A stretch of DNA of 64,000 nt, from positions 1 through 64,000 of the forward strand of contig NZ_JAMZBC010000001.1 of assembly GCF_024158715.1 (NCBI RefSeq), read 5' to 3'. Below the pieces are notes generated by a model that saw nothing but the letters and a program-made list of their open reading frames with translations, did not search any database and was not told the origin of the DNA. Within the stretch, counting starts at the first letter, position 1. The number at the start of each line of letters is the position of its first letter. Source of the DNA: Halomonas sp. 707D7 (GTDB taxonomy: Bacteria > Pseudomonadota > Gammaproteobacteria > Pseudomonadales > Halomonadaceae). Below, piece after piece: positions 42,505-50,184 of this stretch. Made by a program: the position numbers and the translations under genes.

Positions 42505-43482
42505 ATGCCGACCATGAATCTACTTCAGGCGATCAACAGCGCCCTCGATACCGCCATGGCGGAAGACGACAAGGTGATCTGCTTCGGCGAGGACGTCGGT
42601 GTCTTCGGCGGAGTGTTTCGCGCCACGAGCCACCTTCAGGAGAAGTACGGCAAGGCGCGCTGCTTCAACACGCCCCTGGTCGAGCAGGGCATCATCGGCT
42701 TCGCCAACGGCCTGGCTGCCCAGGGCTCGGTGCCGGTGGCCGAGATCCAGTTCGCCGACTACATCTTTCCGGCCTTCGATCAAATCGTCAACGAGACCGC
42801 CAAGTTCCGCTACCGCTCCGGGGATCTGTTCAACGTCGGGGGCTTGACCATCCGCACGCCCTACGGCGGCGGTATTGCCGGCGGTCTCTACCACTCCCAG
42901 TCGCCGGAGGCCTACTTCACCCATACCCCGGGGCTCAAGGTGGTGGTGCCGCGAAGTCCCTATCAGGCCAAGGGGCTCTTGCTCGCCGCCATCCGCGATC
43001 CGGACCCGGTGCTGTTTCTCGAGCCCAAGCGGCTCTACCGCGCCGCCACCGGCGAGGTGCCGGACACCGACTACCAACTCCCCCTTGGCGAGGCGGAAAT
43101 CGTCAAGGAGGGCGGCGACATCACCCTGGTGGGGTGGGGGGCGCAGATGGAGGTGATCCAGAAGGCGGCCGAGCTCGCCGAGGAGCAGGGCATCGCCTGC
43201 GAGGTGATCGATCTGCGCACGCTGCTGCCCTGGGACGCGGATACCGTGGTCGAGTCGGTGCTCAAGACCGGGCGGCTGGTGGTCAGCCACGAAGCGCCCT
43301 TGACCGGCGGTTTCGCCGGCGAGATCGCGGCGACCATCGCCGAGCGCTGCTTCCTGTATCTCGAGTCGCCCATTCGCCGGGTGACGGGGCTGGATACGCC
43401 GTTCCCCCTGGTGCTCGAGAAGGAGTACCTGCCGGATCACCTCAAAATCCTCGACGCGATTCGCGAAAGCGTCGATTTCTAG
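42505..43482 (+). CDS. bkdA2: Branched-chain 2-oxoacid dehydrogenase E1 beta subunit
   Basis: 325 residues; pairs with E1alpha in a heterotetramer. Family motifs: [68 protein letters not shown] and DLRTLLPWD. Start ATG 42505 is one base after the E1alpha stop; an in-frame extension to 42355 is shadow. E2 begins 18 bp downstream. Confidence 0.95.
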   Translation: MPTMNLLQAINSALDTAMAEDDKVICFGEDVGVFGGVFRATSHLQEKYGKARCFNTPLVEQGIIGFANGLAAQGSVPVAEIQFADYIFPAFDQIVNETAKFRYRSGDLFNVGGLTIRTPYGGGIAGGLYHSQSPEAYFTHTPGLKVVVPRSPYQAKGLLLAAIRDPDPVLFLEPKRLYRAATGEVPDTDYQLPLGEAEIVKEGGDITLVGWGAQMEVIQKAAELAEEQGIACEVIDLRTLLPWDADTVVESVLKTGRLVVSHEAPLTGGFAGEIAATIAERCFLYLESPIRRVTGLDTPFPLVLEKEYLPDHLKILDAIRESVDF

Positions 43483-43500
43483 CGCCCCCGGAGACTGACA

Positions 43501-44736
43501 ATGAGTGATTTTGTACTGCCGGACATCGGCGAAGGGATCGTCGAGTGCGAAGTGGTGGAGTGGCGCGTCCAGGAGGGAGAGCGCATCGAAGAGGATCAGC
43601 CGGTGGTCGAGGTCATGACCGACAAGGCGCTGGTCGAGATCACCGCCCCCGAGGCCGGCGTGGTCACGAAGCTCTACGTGCAGAAAGGCGAGATCGCCAA
43701 GGTGCACGCGCCGCTCTACGCCTACCGGGGCGAAGGCGATGCCGCGAACATGCAGGGCGAGCCTCCCGCACAGGAACCGGCGCCGGAACACCGGGCAGCG
43801 GATCGGCCGACCGAGGACGCATCGCCGGCCCGCTCGAACCCGCCGGCTTCTCGTGCAGGCCACAGGACCCCGGCGAGCCCGGCGGTACGCCGTCTGGTGC
43901 GCGAGCACGATCTCTGCTTGAGCGACATCGCCGGCAGCGGCAAGGAGGGGCGCGTGCTCAAGGAGGACGTGCTGGCGCATCTCGAAGGCGGGCAGCCGGC
44001 GCCGGCCAGGCCCGCCTCGCCTTCCCCCCAGGCACAGCGGGTCGAGCCGCTGCGCGGCGTGCGCGCGGCGATGGCCAAGCGCATGGTGCACGCGGTCAGC
44101 ACCATTCCCCACTTCCACTACGGCGACGAGATCGACGTCACGGCGCTGCTGGCGCTGCGCGAGCGGCTCAAGCCCGCCATTGAGGCGAGCGGCGAGCGCC
44201 TCACCCTGATGCCCTTCATCATGAAGGCGCTGGCGCTGGCCATCGACGTGGAGCCCATCGTCAACGCACGCCTCGACGAAGCCGGCGAGAACCTGCATTA
44301 CCAGAGTACCTGCAACATCGGCATGGCGGTGGATGGCCGGGCGGGGCTGATGGTGCCCAACGTCAAGGGCGTCGAGGCGCTCACGCTTTTCGAGCTTGCC
44401 GGCGAGATCGGCCGCCTCACCCAGGCGGCTCGGGAAGGGCGGGTGGAGCAGGCGGACCTCAAGGGCGGCACCCTCACCGTGTCCAACATCGGCGCCCTCG
44501 GCGGCACCTACGCCGCGCCGATCATCAACGCGCCGGAAGCCGCCATCGTCGCCCTCGGCAAGATCCAGTGGCTGCCGCGCTTCGACGCGGCGGGGGCCGT
44601 CGAGCGGCGGGCGATCATGACCATCACCTGGGCGGGGGATCACCGTTTCATCGACGGCGGCACCATCGCGCGCTTCTGCAACGCCTGGAAAGGCTTTCTC
44701 GAGGCGCCGGAGACGATGCTTCTGCATCTGCGCTAG
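43501..44736 (+). CDS. bkdB: Branched-chain 2-oxoacid dehydrogenase E2 (lipoyl transacylase)
   Basis: 411 residues. One N-terminal lipoyl domain with the lipoylated Lys in EVMTDKALVEI (about residue 44), a Pro/Ala-rich linker, the E3-binding domain (ASPAVRRLVREHDL, residues ~122-155), then the acyltransferase core with the C-terminal active-site-type motif and GDHRFIDGGTIARFC. Start codon ATG 43501. No E3 (lipoamide dehydrogenase) gene is present in the operon; instead a protein kinase gene follows after 24 bp. Confidence 0.95.
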   Translation: MSDFVLPDIGEGIVECEVVEWRVQEGERIEEDQPVVEVMTDKALVEITAPEAGVVTKLYVQKGEIAKVHAPLYAYRGEGDAANMQGEPPAQEPAPEHRAADRPTEDASPARSNPPASRAGHRTPASPAVRRLVREHDLCLSDIAGSGKEGRVLKEDVLAHLEGGQPAPARPASPSPQAQRVEPLRGVRAAMAKRMVHAVSTIPHFHYGDEIDVTALLALRERLKPAIEASGERLTLMPFIMKALALAIDVEPIVNARLDEAGENLHYQSTCNIGMAVDGRAGLMVPNVKGVEALTLFELAGEIGRLTQAAREGRVEQADLKGGTLTVSNIGALGGTYAAPIINAPEAAIVALGKIQWLPRFDAAGAVERRAIMTITWAGDHRFIDGGTIARFCNAWKGFLEAPETMLLHLR

Positions 44737-44760
44737 GCCGCTCTCGGAGGGTGATGGACG

Positions 44761-46584
44761 ATGTCCCAGGGGGCGCTCCAGCAGTTCTACATTCCCGAGG
44801 AGCAGTCGGTCTACCTGCTCACCCACCGGGATGCGCGCAAGCTCAAGGACTGGGTGGCGCTGTGTCAGGCCGAGCTCGAGCAGCTCGGCTTCGACGCCAT
44901 CGAGCTGATCGGCAAGGGCGCCTACGGTTTCGTCTTCGCCGGGCGGGCAAGCGTTCGCGGCACGCCCGCCCACTACGTCTTCAAGTTCTCGCGCATCACC
45001 TTGCCCACCCATCTTCAGGAGCGTCTCGAGGAGGAGGCGTTCATGCTCGACCAGCTCGCCCACCCGCGCATCCCCAAGCTGATCGCCTACCAGCGCATTC
45101 GCGGTCAGTCGATTCTGGTGATGGAGCGCGCCCCGGGGCTCAACCTCGAGGAGATCTCGCTGCGCGAGGGGCGTCTGGCGCCGCGGCGGGTGGTGCGTAT
45201 CGCCGTCCAGCTCGCCGAGCTTCTGCTGGCCCTGCGTCAGGAAACGGGCCCGCACGGGCGGCCGCTGGTGCACGGCGACATCAAGCCGTCGAACCTGGTG
45301 TTCGATGCCGATACCGAGTCGGTGGCGCTGATCGACTGGGGCTCGTCGGTCTTCGCCCAGCTCGATGCGGACCTGCAGCCGGTGGGCAGCAACGTCATGG
45401 AGCTGATGTCGAACCAGCACCAGCACACCAACGCGCGACTCGGCGACGTCTATTTCATCGGCGAGGAGCAGTTGAACGGCGCGCTCTCGTCACCGCGCTT
45501 CGACGAGCAGGGCGTGGCGGGCACGCTCTACGCGCTGGCCTCGGCCCAGTCCTGCCGGTTCGGTCAGCGCGCCATTCCGGCCAGCTCGCTGGGGCTTCCG
45601 CTGGAGTTCGCCCGTACCCTCGACGCCATGCTCGACGCCGACCCGGCGCGCCGCCGCGCGGCGGGGGACTACTTTCTCAAGGCCATGCCGGCGATGGCGA
45701 AGATGGTCATGGTGACGCTGCCCGAGGCGCCGCCGGTGGCGCTGGTACCGGTCTGGCTGCGCCCGGCAGGGGTGGAGATCGATACCGTGGTCTACAGCTC
45801 GCGCAAGGCGTTCCTGCGCGAGGCGCAGGTTGAGCAGGCGCTTGAGAAGGTCGACGACGTGCAGCTCGACCGCTACTACCGGCAGTTCATGCAGGGCATG
45901 GGCGATACCGAGAAGGCCTTTCTGGCGGCGGTCAGTCGGCTGGGCAGGTACCCGGTGGTCGGCGGGCTGGCGATTCGCTGGGAGGCGGAAGGGGTCTATA
46001 TCGACTCCTCGCTCAACCTGCACGATACCCGTTTCAAGGCGGCCTTCGTGCAGGCGGTGAACAACATGGTTCACCTGGCCCGGGCGATCCACCGCCAGGG
46101 GGTGTTCAAGAGCTGCCTGTTCGATGCCCGCCAGACCCTGCACATGGAGCGCGGTGACGAGCACGAACGCTTTGCGCCGGTTCCCGGTACCCATATCCGG
46201 TTCGAGGTCAGCGCCACCCCGGAGGAGAACCGCACCCGGCTGCACAGCTACTTCGAGGATGGCCCGGACCCGGAGGAACTCCTGGTGCTGCCGGACGCGA
46301 TCATGGCGCTGCTCACGCGCCTCAACGAGATTCACCATACCGGCATGATCATCTTCGAGGCCCACCCGCGACACCTGAAGCTGCACAGCTATTACCGGCT
46401 GCTCGACCCCGCGCAGGAAACGACGTTTCGCGCGCTGCTCGATGCGATTCTCGCGGCGGTGGGGCTGATCGAGGGGCTCGGGGTATCCGGGTTCATGAAG
46501 ATGCCCTACAAGGATACCCGTTTTTTCACCCATCTCGAGCGCCAGCCCGAGCGCTTCTACCCGCGTAACCCGCGCGCGCGCTAG
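44761..46584 (+). CDS. Eukaryotic-type Ser/Thr protein kinase with unidentified C-terminal half
   Basis: 607 residues. N-terminal kinase core: Gly-rich loop GKGAYGFVF (51-59), ATP Lys75 in YVFKF, probable C-helix Glu near 90-92, catalytic loop HGDIKPSN (171-178; Asp173, Lys175, Asn178) and metal Asp192 in DWG (in place of DFG). All catalytic residues are present, so it should be active. Residues ~310-607 match no family I know, no clear membrane segment. It lies 24 bp after bkdB on the same strand, so it is probably in the bkd operon; E1alpha carries the classic phospho-loop. Substrate unproven. Convergent with the lipoprotein gene; both stops share CTAG. Confidence 0.8.
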   Translation: MSQGALQQFYIPEEQSVYLLTHRDARKLKDWVALCQAELEQLGFDAIELIGKGAYGFVFAGRASVRGTPAHYVFKFSRITLPTHLQERLEEEAFMLDQLAHPRIPKLIAYQRIRGQSILVMERAPGLNLEEISLREGRLAPRRVVRIAVQLAELLLALRQETGPHGRPLVHGDIKPSNLVFDADTESVALIDWGSSVFAQLDADLQPVGSNVMELMSNQHQHTNARLGDVYFIGEEQLNGALSSPRFDEQGVAGTLYALASAQSCRFGQRAIPASSLGLPLEFARTLDAMLDADPARRRAAGDYFLKAMPAMAKMVMVTLPEAPPVALVPVWLRPAGVEIDTVVYSSRKAFLREAQVEQALEKVDDVQLDRYYRQFMQGMGDTEKAFLAAVSRLGRYPVVGGLAIRWEAEGVYIDSSLNLHDTRFKAAFVQAVNNMVHLARAIHRQGVFKSCLFDARQTLHMERGDEHERFAPVPGTHIRFEVSATPEENRTRLHSYFEDGPDPEELLVLPDAIMALLTRLNEIHHTGMIIFEAHPRHLKLHSYYRLLDPAQETTFRALLDAILAAVGLIEGLGVSGFMKMPYKDTRFFTHLERQPERFYPRNPRAR

Positions 46585-47201
46585 TCGTCGATTCTCGAAG
46601 TGAGCGTTGGCAGCGCAAGAGTGGCGAGCCAGGTGATCAGCTCGTCGGTGAGCGTGTCGCTCGCCGCGCCGAAGGCGTTTACCACCTCGGGAATCTCGAC
46701 GCTTTGCGCCCGCGCGCGGGCCTCGAAGGTCTGGCTCGCCAGCGGTTCGCGGTTCGGGCCGGTCAACTGCACGTCGAGCTGTACGTGGGCCACCGGCGGC
46801 GTGCGGTCGTACTCGCTCTGGAAGTGGCGCAGTTCGCCGAGCAGCACCAGGTCCGACGGCAGTCGATCCACGCCGACGCTCTCGAACAGCCCGCTTCGCT
46901 GCAGGGCGTCGACCAGGCGCGACTGGATCAGTTCAGGGGCGTCCTGATGCCAGCGCGCCCCTTCGTAGACGTTGACCACGTTGCGCTCTGGAAACACCAC
47001 GATACGGTTGCTGCCGATCAGGTGGCCGGCCTCGGGCGTGGCGACACCCAGGCGCTTGCCGGCAAGCACGGGATTGCTCGCGGCCGACGAAAGCCGGGCC
47101 TCGGGCAGGCGATAGAGCGTGGCCGGGTCGCTTTCGGGCAGGATCGAGCAGCCGCTAAGGCCGAGAGCCAGGGCCACGGTTGCGAGCGAACGGGTCTTCA
47201 T
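46581..47201 (-). CDS. ABC-type transport auxiliary lipoprotein (PqiC-like)
   Basis: 206 residues with a lipoprotein signal (LALGLSGCS, Cys18), so probably an outer-membrane lipoprotein facing the periplasm. Matches the ABC-transport-auxiliary family seen in MCE transporters: PATLYRLPEARL, RIVVFPERNVVNVYEGARW and YDRTPPVAHVQLDVQL. Last gene of the permease-ATPase-MCE-lipoprotein operon. Overlaps the MCE gene by 4 bases at its start. Confidence 0.85.
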   Translation of the reverse strand: MKTRSLATVALALGLSGCSILPESDPATLYRLPEARLSSAASNPVLAGKRLGVATPEAGHLIGSNRIVVFPERNVVNVYEGARWHQDAPELIQSRLVDALQRSGLFESVGVDRLPSDLVLLGELRHFQSEYDRTPPVAHVQLDVQLTGPNREPLASQTFEARARAQSVEIPEVVNAFGAASDTLTDELITWLATLALPTLTSRIDD

Positions 47202-48139
47202 GGGCGAAACTCCTCTACGCGGTCCCGACCCAGCAAAAAGTCGGTCGGGTTTTCCTCGATGTCGCGGGTGATGCGATCGAGGGTGGTGAGCGTGGCGCGC
47301 AGGGCGGCCAGTGCCGGGGCGATGTCCTGGGTGCTGGCGAGCGTACTTTGCACTGCGGCGGCGTTGTCATCGACCAACTGCTCGATGCGCCGGGCGGCAT
47401 CGGCGACGTCCTGGCTGGCGCTCCGGGCGCTGGCCATCACCTGTCGGCCATCCTGCTGCAGAAGCTGGGTGGCTTCCTGGCTCAAGGTCTCGATGTTGGC
47501 AAGCGTGGCGGTGGCCTGGCGCGACACGTCGCCGAACAGCGCCATGTTCTCGTCGAGGGCAGCGCGCTGGGAGGCGATCATGTCGGTGATCTCGGCGATG
47601 TCGGTCAGGATGTTGCCGGCCTGTTCGCGGTTGTCGTCGGTGAACAGCGCGTTGACGTTCTCGAGCACGGCGTTGACGTTCTGGATCATCTCTTCACCTT
47701 GATCCATCAGGGTGGCGATCGGCGAAGGTTCGGCCCGGATGAAAGGGACCTCGTCATCGTCATCTGCCGAAAGCAAGGGGCTATCCGGCTCGCCGCCTTC
47801 GAGCTGCACCGACAGGCTGCCGGTGATGCTGGCGAAGGAGAGTTTCGCCCGGGTGTCGGTCTTGATCGGGGTGTCCTCTTGAACGCGAATGTCGACGATC
47901 ACCCGGCGCGGGTCGCGCGGGTCGAGGGTCAGCTCGGTGACCTCACCCACTTCGATGCCGTTGTACTGTACGGCGCTGCCCTCGCTAAGTCCGCTCACAC
48001 TGCGCTCGAAGAGAATGCGGTAGGGGCGGTCGTCGTGATCGCCGGCGGCCTGGCTCATCCACAGTGCGAAAAGCAGGGCGCCGGCGCCGGTGAGCAGGGT
48101 GAAAAGGCCGATGAGAACGTGATGTGCACGGGTTTCCAT
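47198..48139 (-). CDS. MCE-domain (MlaD-like) periplasmic lipid-transfer protein
   Basis: 313 residues. One N-terminal membrane anchor (VLIGLFTLLTGAGALLFALWM), then an MCE domain (GSAVQYNGIEVGEVTELTLDPRDPRRVIVDIRV), followed by a long helical region (TMDQGEEMIQNVNAVLENVN...), which may be the needle/ring stalk. Start ATG 48139 is used; the in-frame extension to 48214 runs into the ATPase gene. MCE proteins carry phospholipid between membranes. Confidence 0.88.
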   Translation of the reverse strand: METRAHHVLIGLFTLLTGAGALLFALWMSQAAGDHDDRPYRILFERSVSGLSEGSAVQYNGIEVGEVTELTLDPRDPRRVIVDIRVQEDTPIKTDTRAKLSFASITGSLSVQLEGGEPDSPLLSADDDDEVPFIRAEPSPIATLMDQGEEMIQNVNAVLENVNALFTDDNREQAGNILTDIAEITDMIASQRAALDENMALFGDVSRQATATLANIETLSQEATQLLQQDGRQVMASARSASQDVADAARRIEQLVDDNAAAVQSTLASTQDIAPALAALRATLTTLDRITRDIEENPTDFLLGRDRVEEFRP

Positions 48140-48147
48140 GTGTTGGT

Positions 48148-48948
48148 CTACTCCCTGTCCGATGAAGAGGCGGCGGCTCGGCCTCGTGGCCCGTTGAAGT
48201 ACTCCTGCACCCACTCGTCGTCGGTCCGGGCGACCTTGTCGAGGGTGTCCGCCACCAGGACGCGCTTTTGCGACAGCACCGCTACCCGGTCGCAGGCGGC
48301 ATGAAGCGTGTCCAGGTCATGCGTGACCAGAAAGACGCTGAAGCCGAGCGCGTCGCGCAGTGTCTTGATCAACTGATCGAAGGCCGCCGCGCCGATCGGG
48401 TCGAGCCCGGCGGTGGGCTCGTCGAGAAACAGGATGTCCGGGTCCAGCGCGAGTGCCCGGGCGAGGGCGGCGCGCTTGATCATGCCGCCGGAGAGCGAAT
48501 CCGGCGACTGCAGCGCCGCCTCCGGCGACAGCCCGACCAGCGACAGCTTGATCCGCGCCAGATACTCAGCATCGTCACGGGCAAGCCCCGCATGCTCAAT
48601 CAAGGGCAGTGCCACGTTCTCCTGAAGATTCAGCGAGCTGAACAGTGCCCCCTGCTGGAACAGCACGCCGAATCGGCGCTCCACCCGGCTGCGCTCGGTG
48701 TCGCTTAGAGTCGTGAGGTTGGTGCCGAGCACCTCGATATCCCCTTGGCTGGGCCGTTGAAGGCCCACGATGCTGCGCAGCAGCACCGACTTGCCGGTGC
48801 CTGAACCGCCCACCACGCCGAGGATCTCGCCCTTGGCCAGGGTCAGGTCGAGGTTCTCGTGCACCACGTGATCGCCGAAGCGGTTGACCAGCCCGCGTAC
48901 CTCGATGACCGGCTCGCCGCAATCGCGTGAATCCTCGCGCCCGCTCAC
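48148..48948 (-). CDS. Lipid ABC transporter ATP-binding protein (MlaF-like)
   Basis: 266 residues. Walker A GGSGTGKS, Q-loop FQQGALFSSL, signature LSGGMIKRAALARA, Walker B ILFLDEPTAGLDPIG and switch His in VTHDLDTL. The MIKR form of the signature is typical of MlaF-type ATPases. GTG start 48948 overlaps the permease stop by 4 bases (GTGA). Confidence 0.9.
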   Translation of the reverse strand: MSGREDSRDCGEPVIEVRGLVNRFGDHVVHENLDLTLAKGEILGVVGGSGTGKSVLLRSIVGLQRPSQGDIEVLGTNLTTLSDTERSRVERRFGVLFQQGALFSSLNLQENVALPLIEHAGLARDDAEYLARIKLSLVGLSPEAALQSPDSLSGGMIKRAALARALALDPDILFLDEPTAGLDPIGAAAFDQLIKTLRDALGFSVFLVTHDLDTLHAACDRVAVLSQKRVLVADTLDKVARTDDEWVQEYFNGPRGRAAASSSDRE

Positions 48949-50087
48949 CAGCCCATCTCCATGAAGAACAGCGCCGCCAGCGCGTCGATCAGGATCACCA
49001 TGAAGATCGACTGCACCACGCTCGAGGTGGTGTGGGCGCCCACGGACTGGGCGCTTCCCGCCACCTTGAAGCCCTCGAGGCAGCCGATCACCGCGATCAC
49101 GAAGGCGAAGACCGGTGCCTTGGCGAGGCCGACCAGAAAGTGGGTGACCGAAACGTCCTTTTGCAGCGTGGTCATGAACTGGCCAAGCGAGATGTCCAGC
49201 GACAGCGTGGCGACCATCGCCCCGCCCAGCAGGCCGCTCAGCATGCCGATGAAGGCCAGCAGCGGCAGGCTGACCAGCATCGCCATCACCCGCGGCAGTA
49301 CCAGAAGCTCGATGGGGTCGAGCCCGAAGGCCTTGAGCGCGTCGATCTCCTCGTTGGATTTCATCGCCCCGAGCTGGGCGGTGAAGGCGCTGGCGGTACG
49401 CCCGGCGAGCAGGATGGCCGCCAGCAGCACGCCGAATTCACGCAGAAACGAGAACGCCACCAGGTCGATGGTGTAGACCGTGGCGCCGAAGTCCTCGAGC
49501 ACCGTCGCGCCCAGAAACGCCACCACTGCGCCGACCATGAAGGTGAGCAGAATGACGATCGGCACCGCGTTGAGGCCGCTCTGCTGAATATGGGCGACGG
49601 TCGCCGTCAGGCGCCAGCGCCGGGGCGCGATCATGACCGGCACAAGGGTGGCCAGCACCAGACCGACGAAACCCAGAAGCTGGCGCTGCTGATGCCAGAG
49701 CCCCTCCATGTGCTCGCCGATGTTCGCAAGTACTAGGGTGAGGCGGTTCGGGGTGGCGGTGTCCGGGGTGAGGGAGCCCTCCATCGCCTCGGCGATGCGC
49801 TTGATCAGCGCCTGCTGTGCGTGGGGAAGCTGCGTTGCCCAGTCACCGATTGCCTGGGCACGCTCGACCCCCACCAGGTCGACGATCAGCGCAGCACCGG
49901 CGGTATCCAGCCGCTCGAACGCCTCGAGCGACACCTCGAGGTCGCGCTCGCCGGCGTAGCCTGCCAGCGCTTTCTTGAGCTCGGCATAGTGCTCGAGCGT
50001 CCACTCCCCGGTGAGCGAAAGCGACTCGCCTTTGCGTGTTACCCACTCCTTCGGCATTCCCGCTCCCTGTGGCATTTCATCGACCAT
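48945..50087 (-). CDS. Lipid ABC transporter permease with N-terminal STAS domain (MlaE-like)
   Basis: 380 residues. Residues ~10-110 look like a STAS (MlaB-type) domain (LSLTGEWTLEHYAELKKAL, LDTAGAALIVDL) fused to the five-to-six-segment MlaE permease (from ~140; SFLREFGVLLAAILLAGRTASAFTAQLGAMKSNEEIDALKAFG, the conserved cytoplasmic loop). In E. coli MlaB and MlaE are separate proteins. First gene of the lipid-transport operon; the promoter holds a PsrA-like operator. Confidence 0.88.
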   Translation of the reverse strand: MVDEMPQGAGMPKEWVTRKGESLSLTGEWTLEHYAELKKALAGYAGERDLEVSLEAFERLDTAGAALIVDLVGVERAQAIGDWATQLPHAQQALIKRIAEAMEGSLTPDTATPNRLTLVLANIGEHMEGLWHQQRQLLGFVGLVLATLVPVMIAPRRWRLTATVAHIQQSGLNAVPIVILLTFMVGAVVAFLGATVLEDFGATVYTIDLVAFSFLREFGVLLAAILLAGRTASAFTAQLGAMKSNEEIDALKAFGLDPIELLVLPRVMAMLVSLPLLAFIGMLSGLLGGAMVATLSLDISLGQFMTTLQKDVSVTHFLVGLAKAPVFAFVIAVIGCLEGFKVAGSAQSVGAHTTSSVVQSIFMVILIDALAALFFMEMGW

Positions 50088-50115
50088 GCTACCGCGATCG
50101 TTTCGCGGCTACTCC

Positions 50116-50144
50116 ATAATGCATTCAAACGGTCGTTGGTAAAA
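50116..50144 (-). promoter_or_regulatory. Promoter of the lipid-transport operon
   Basis: On the minus strand TTTTAC (plus 50139-50144), 17-base spacer, CATTAT (plus 50116-50121). The AAACGGTCGTTG operator sits within the spacer, a classic repressor position. Start codon about 29 bp downstream. Confidence 0.5.
50126..50139. promoter_or_regulatory. PsrA-like operator in the lipid-transport promoter
   Basis: CAAACGGTCGTTGG shares AAACGGTCGTT with the ETF operator at 8290-8303 and fits CAAAC-N4-GTTTG with one mismatch. Preceded by TT, as in the longer TTCAAAC form of the PsrA half-site. Confidence 0.5.
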
Positions 50145-50184
50145 GTTTACTGCTGCTTTTCATGCCGTGACGAAAGAATAGCGC

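Noticed and set aside
42520-45426. 968-codon open frame on the minus strand
   Set aside because: Antisense to bkdA2, bkdB and the kinase; composition is that of a GC-rich shadow and it matches no family.
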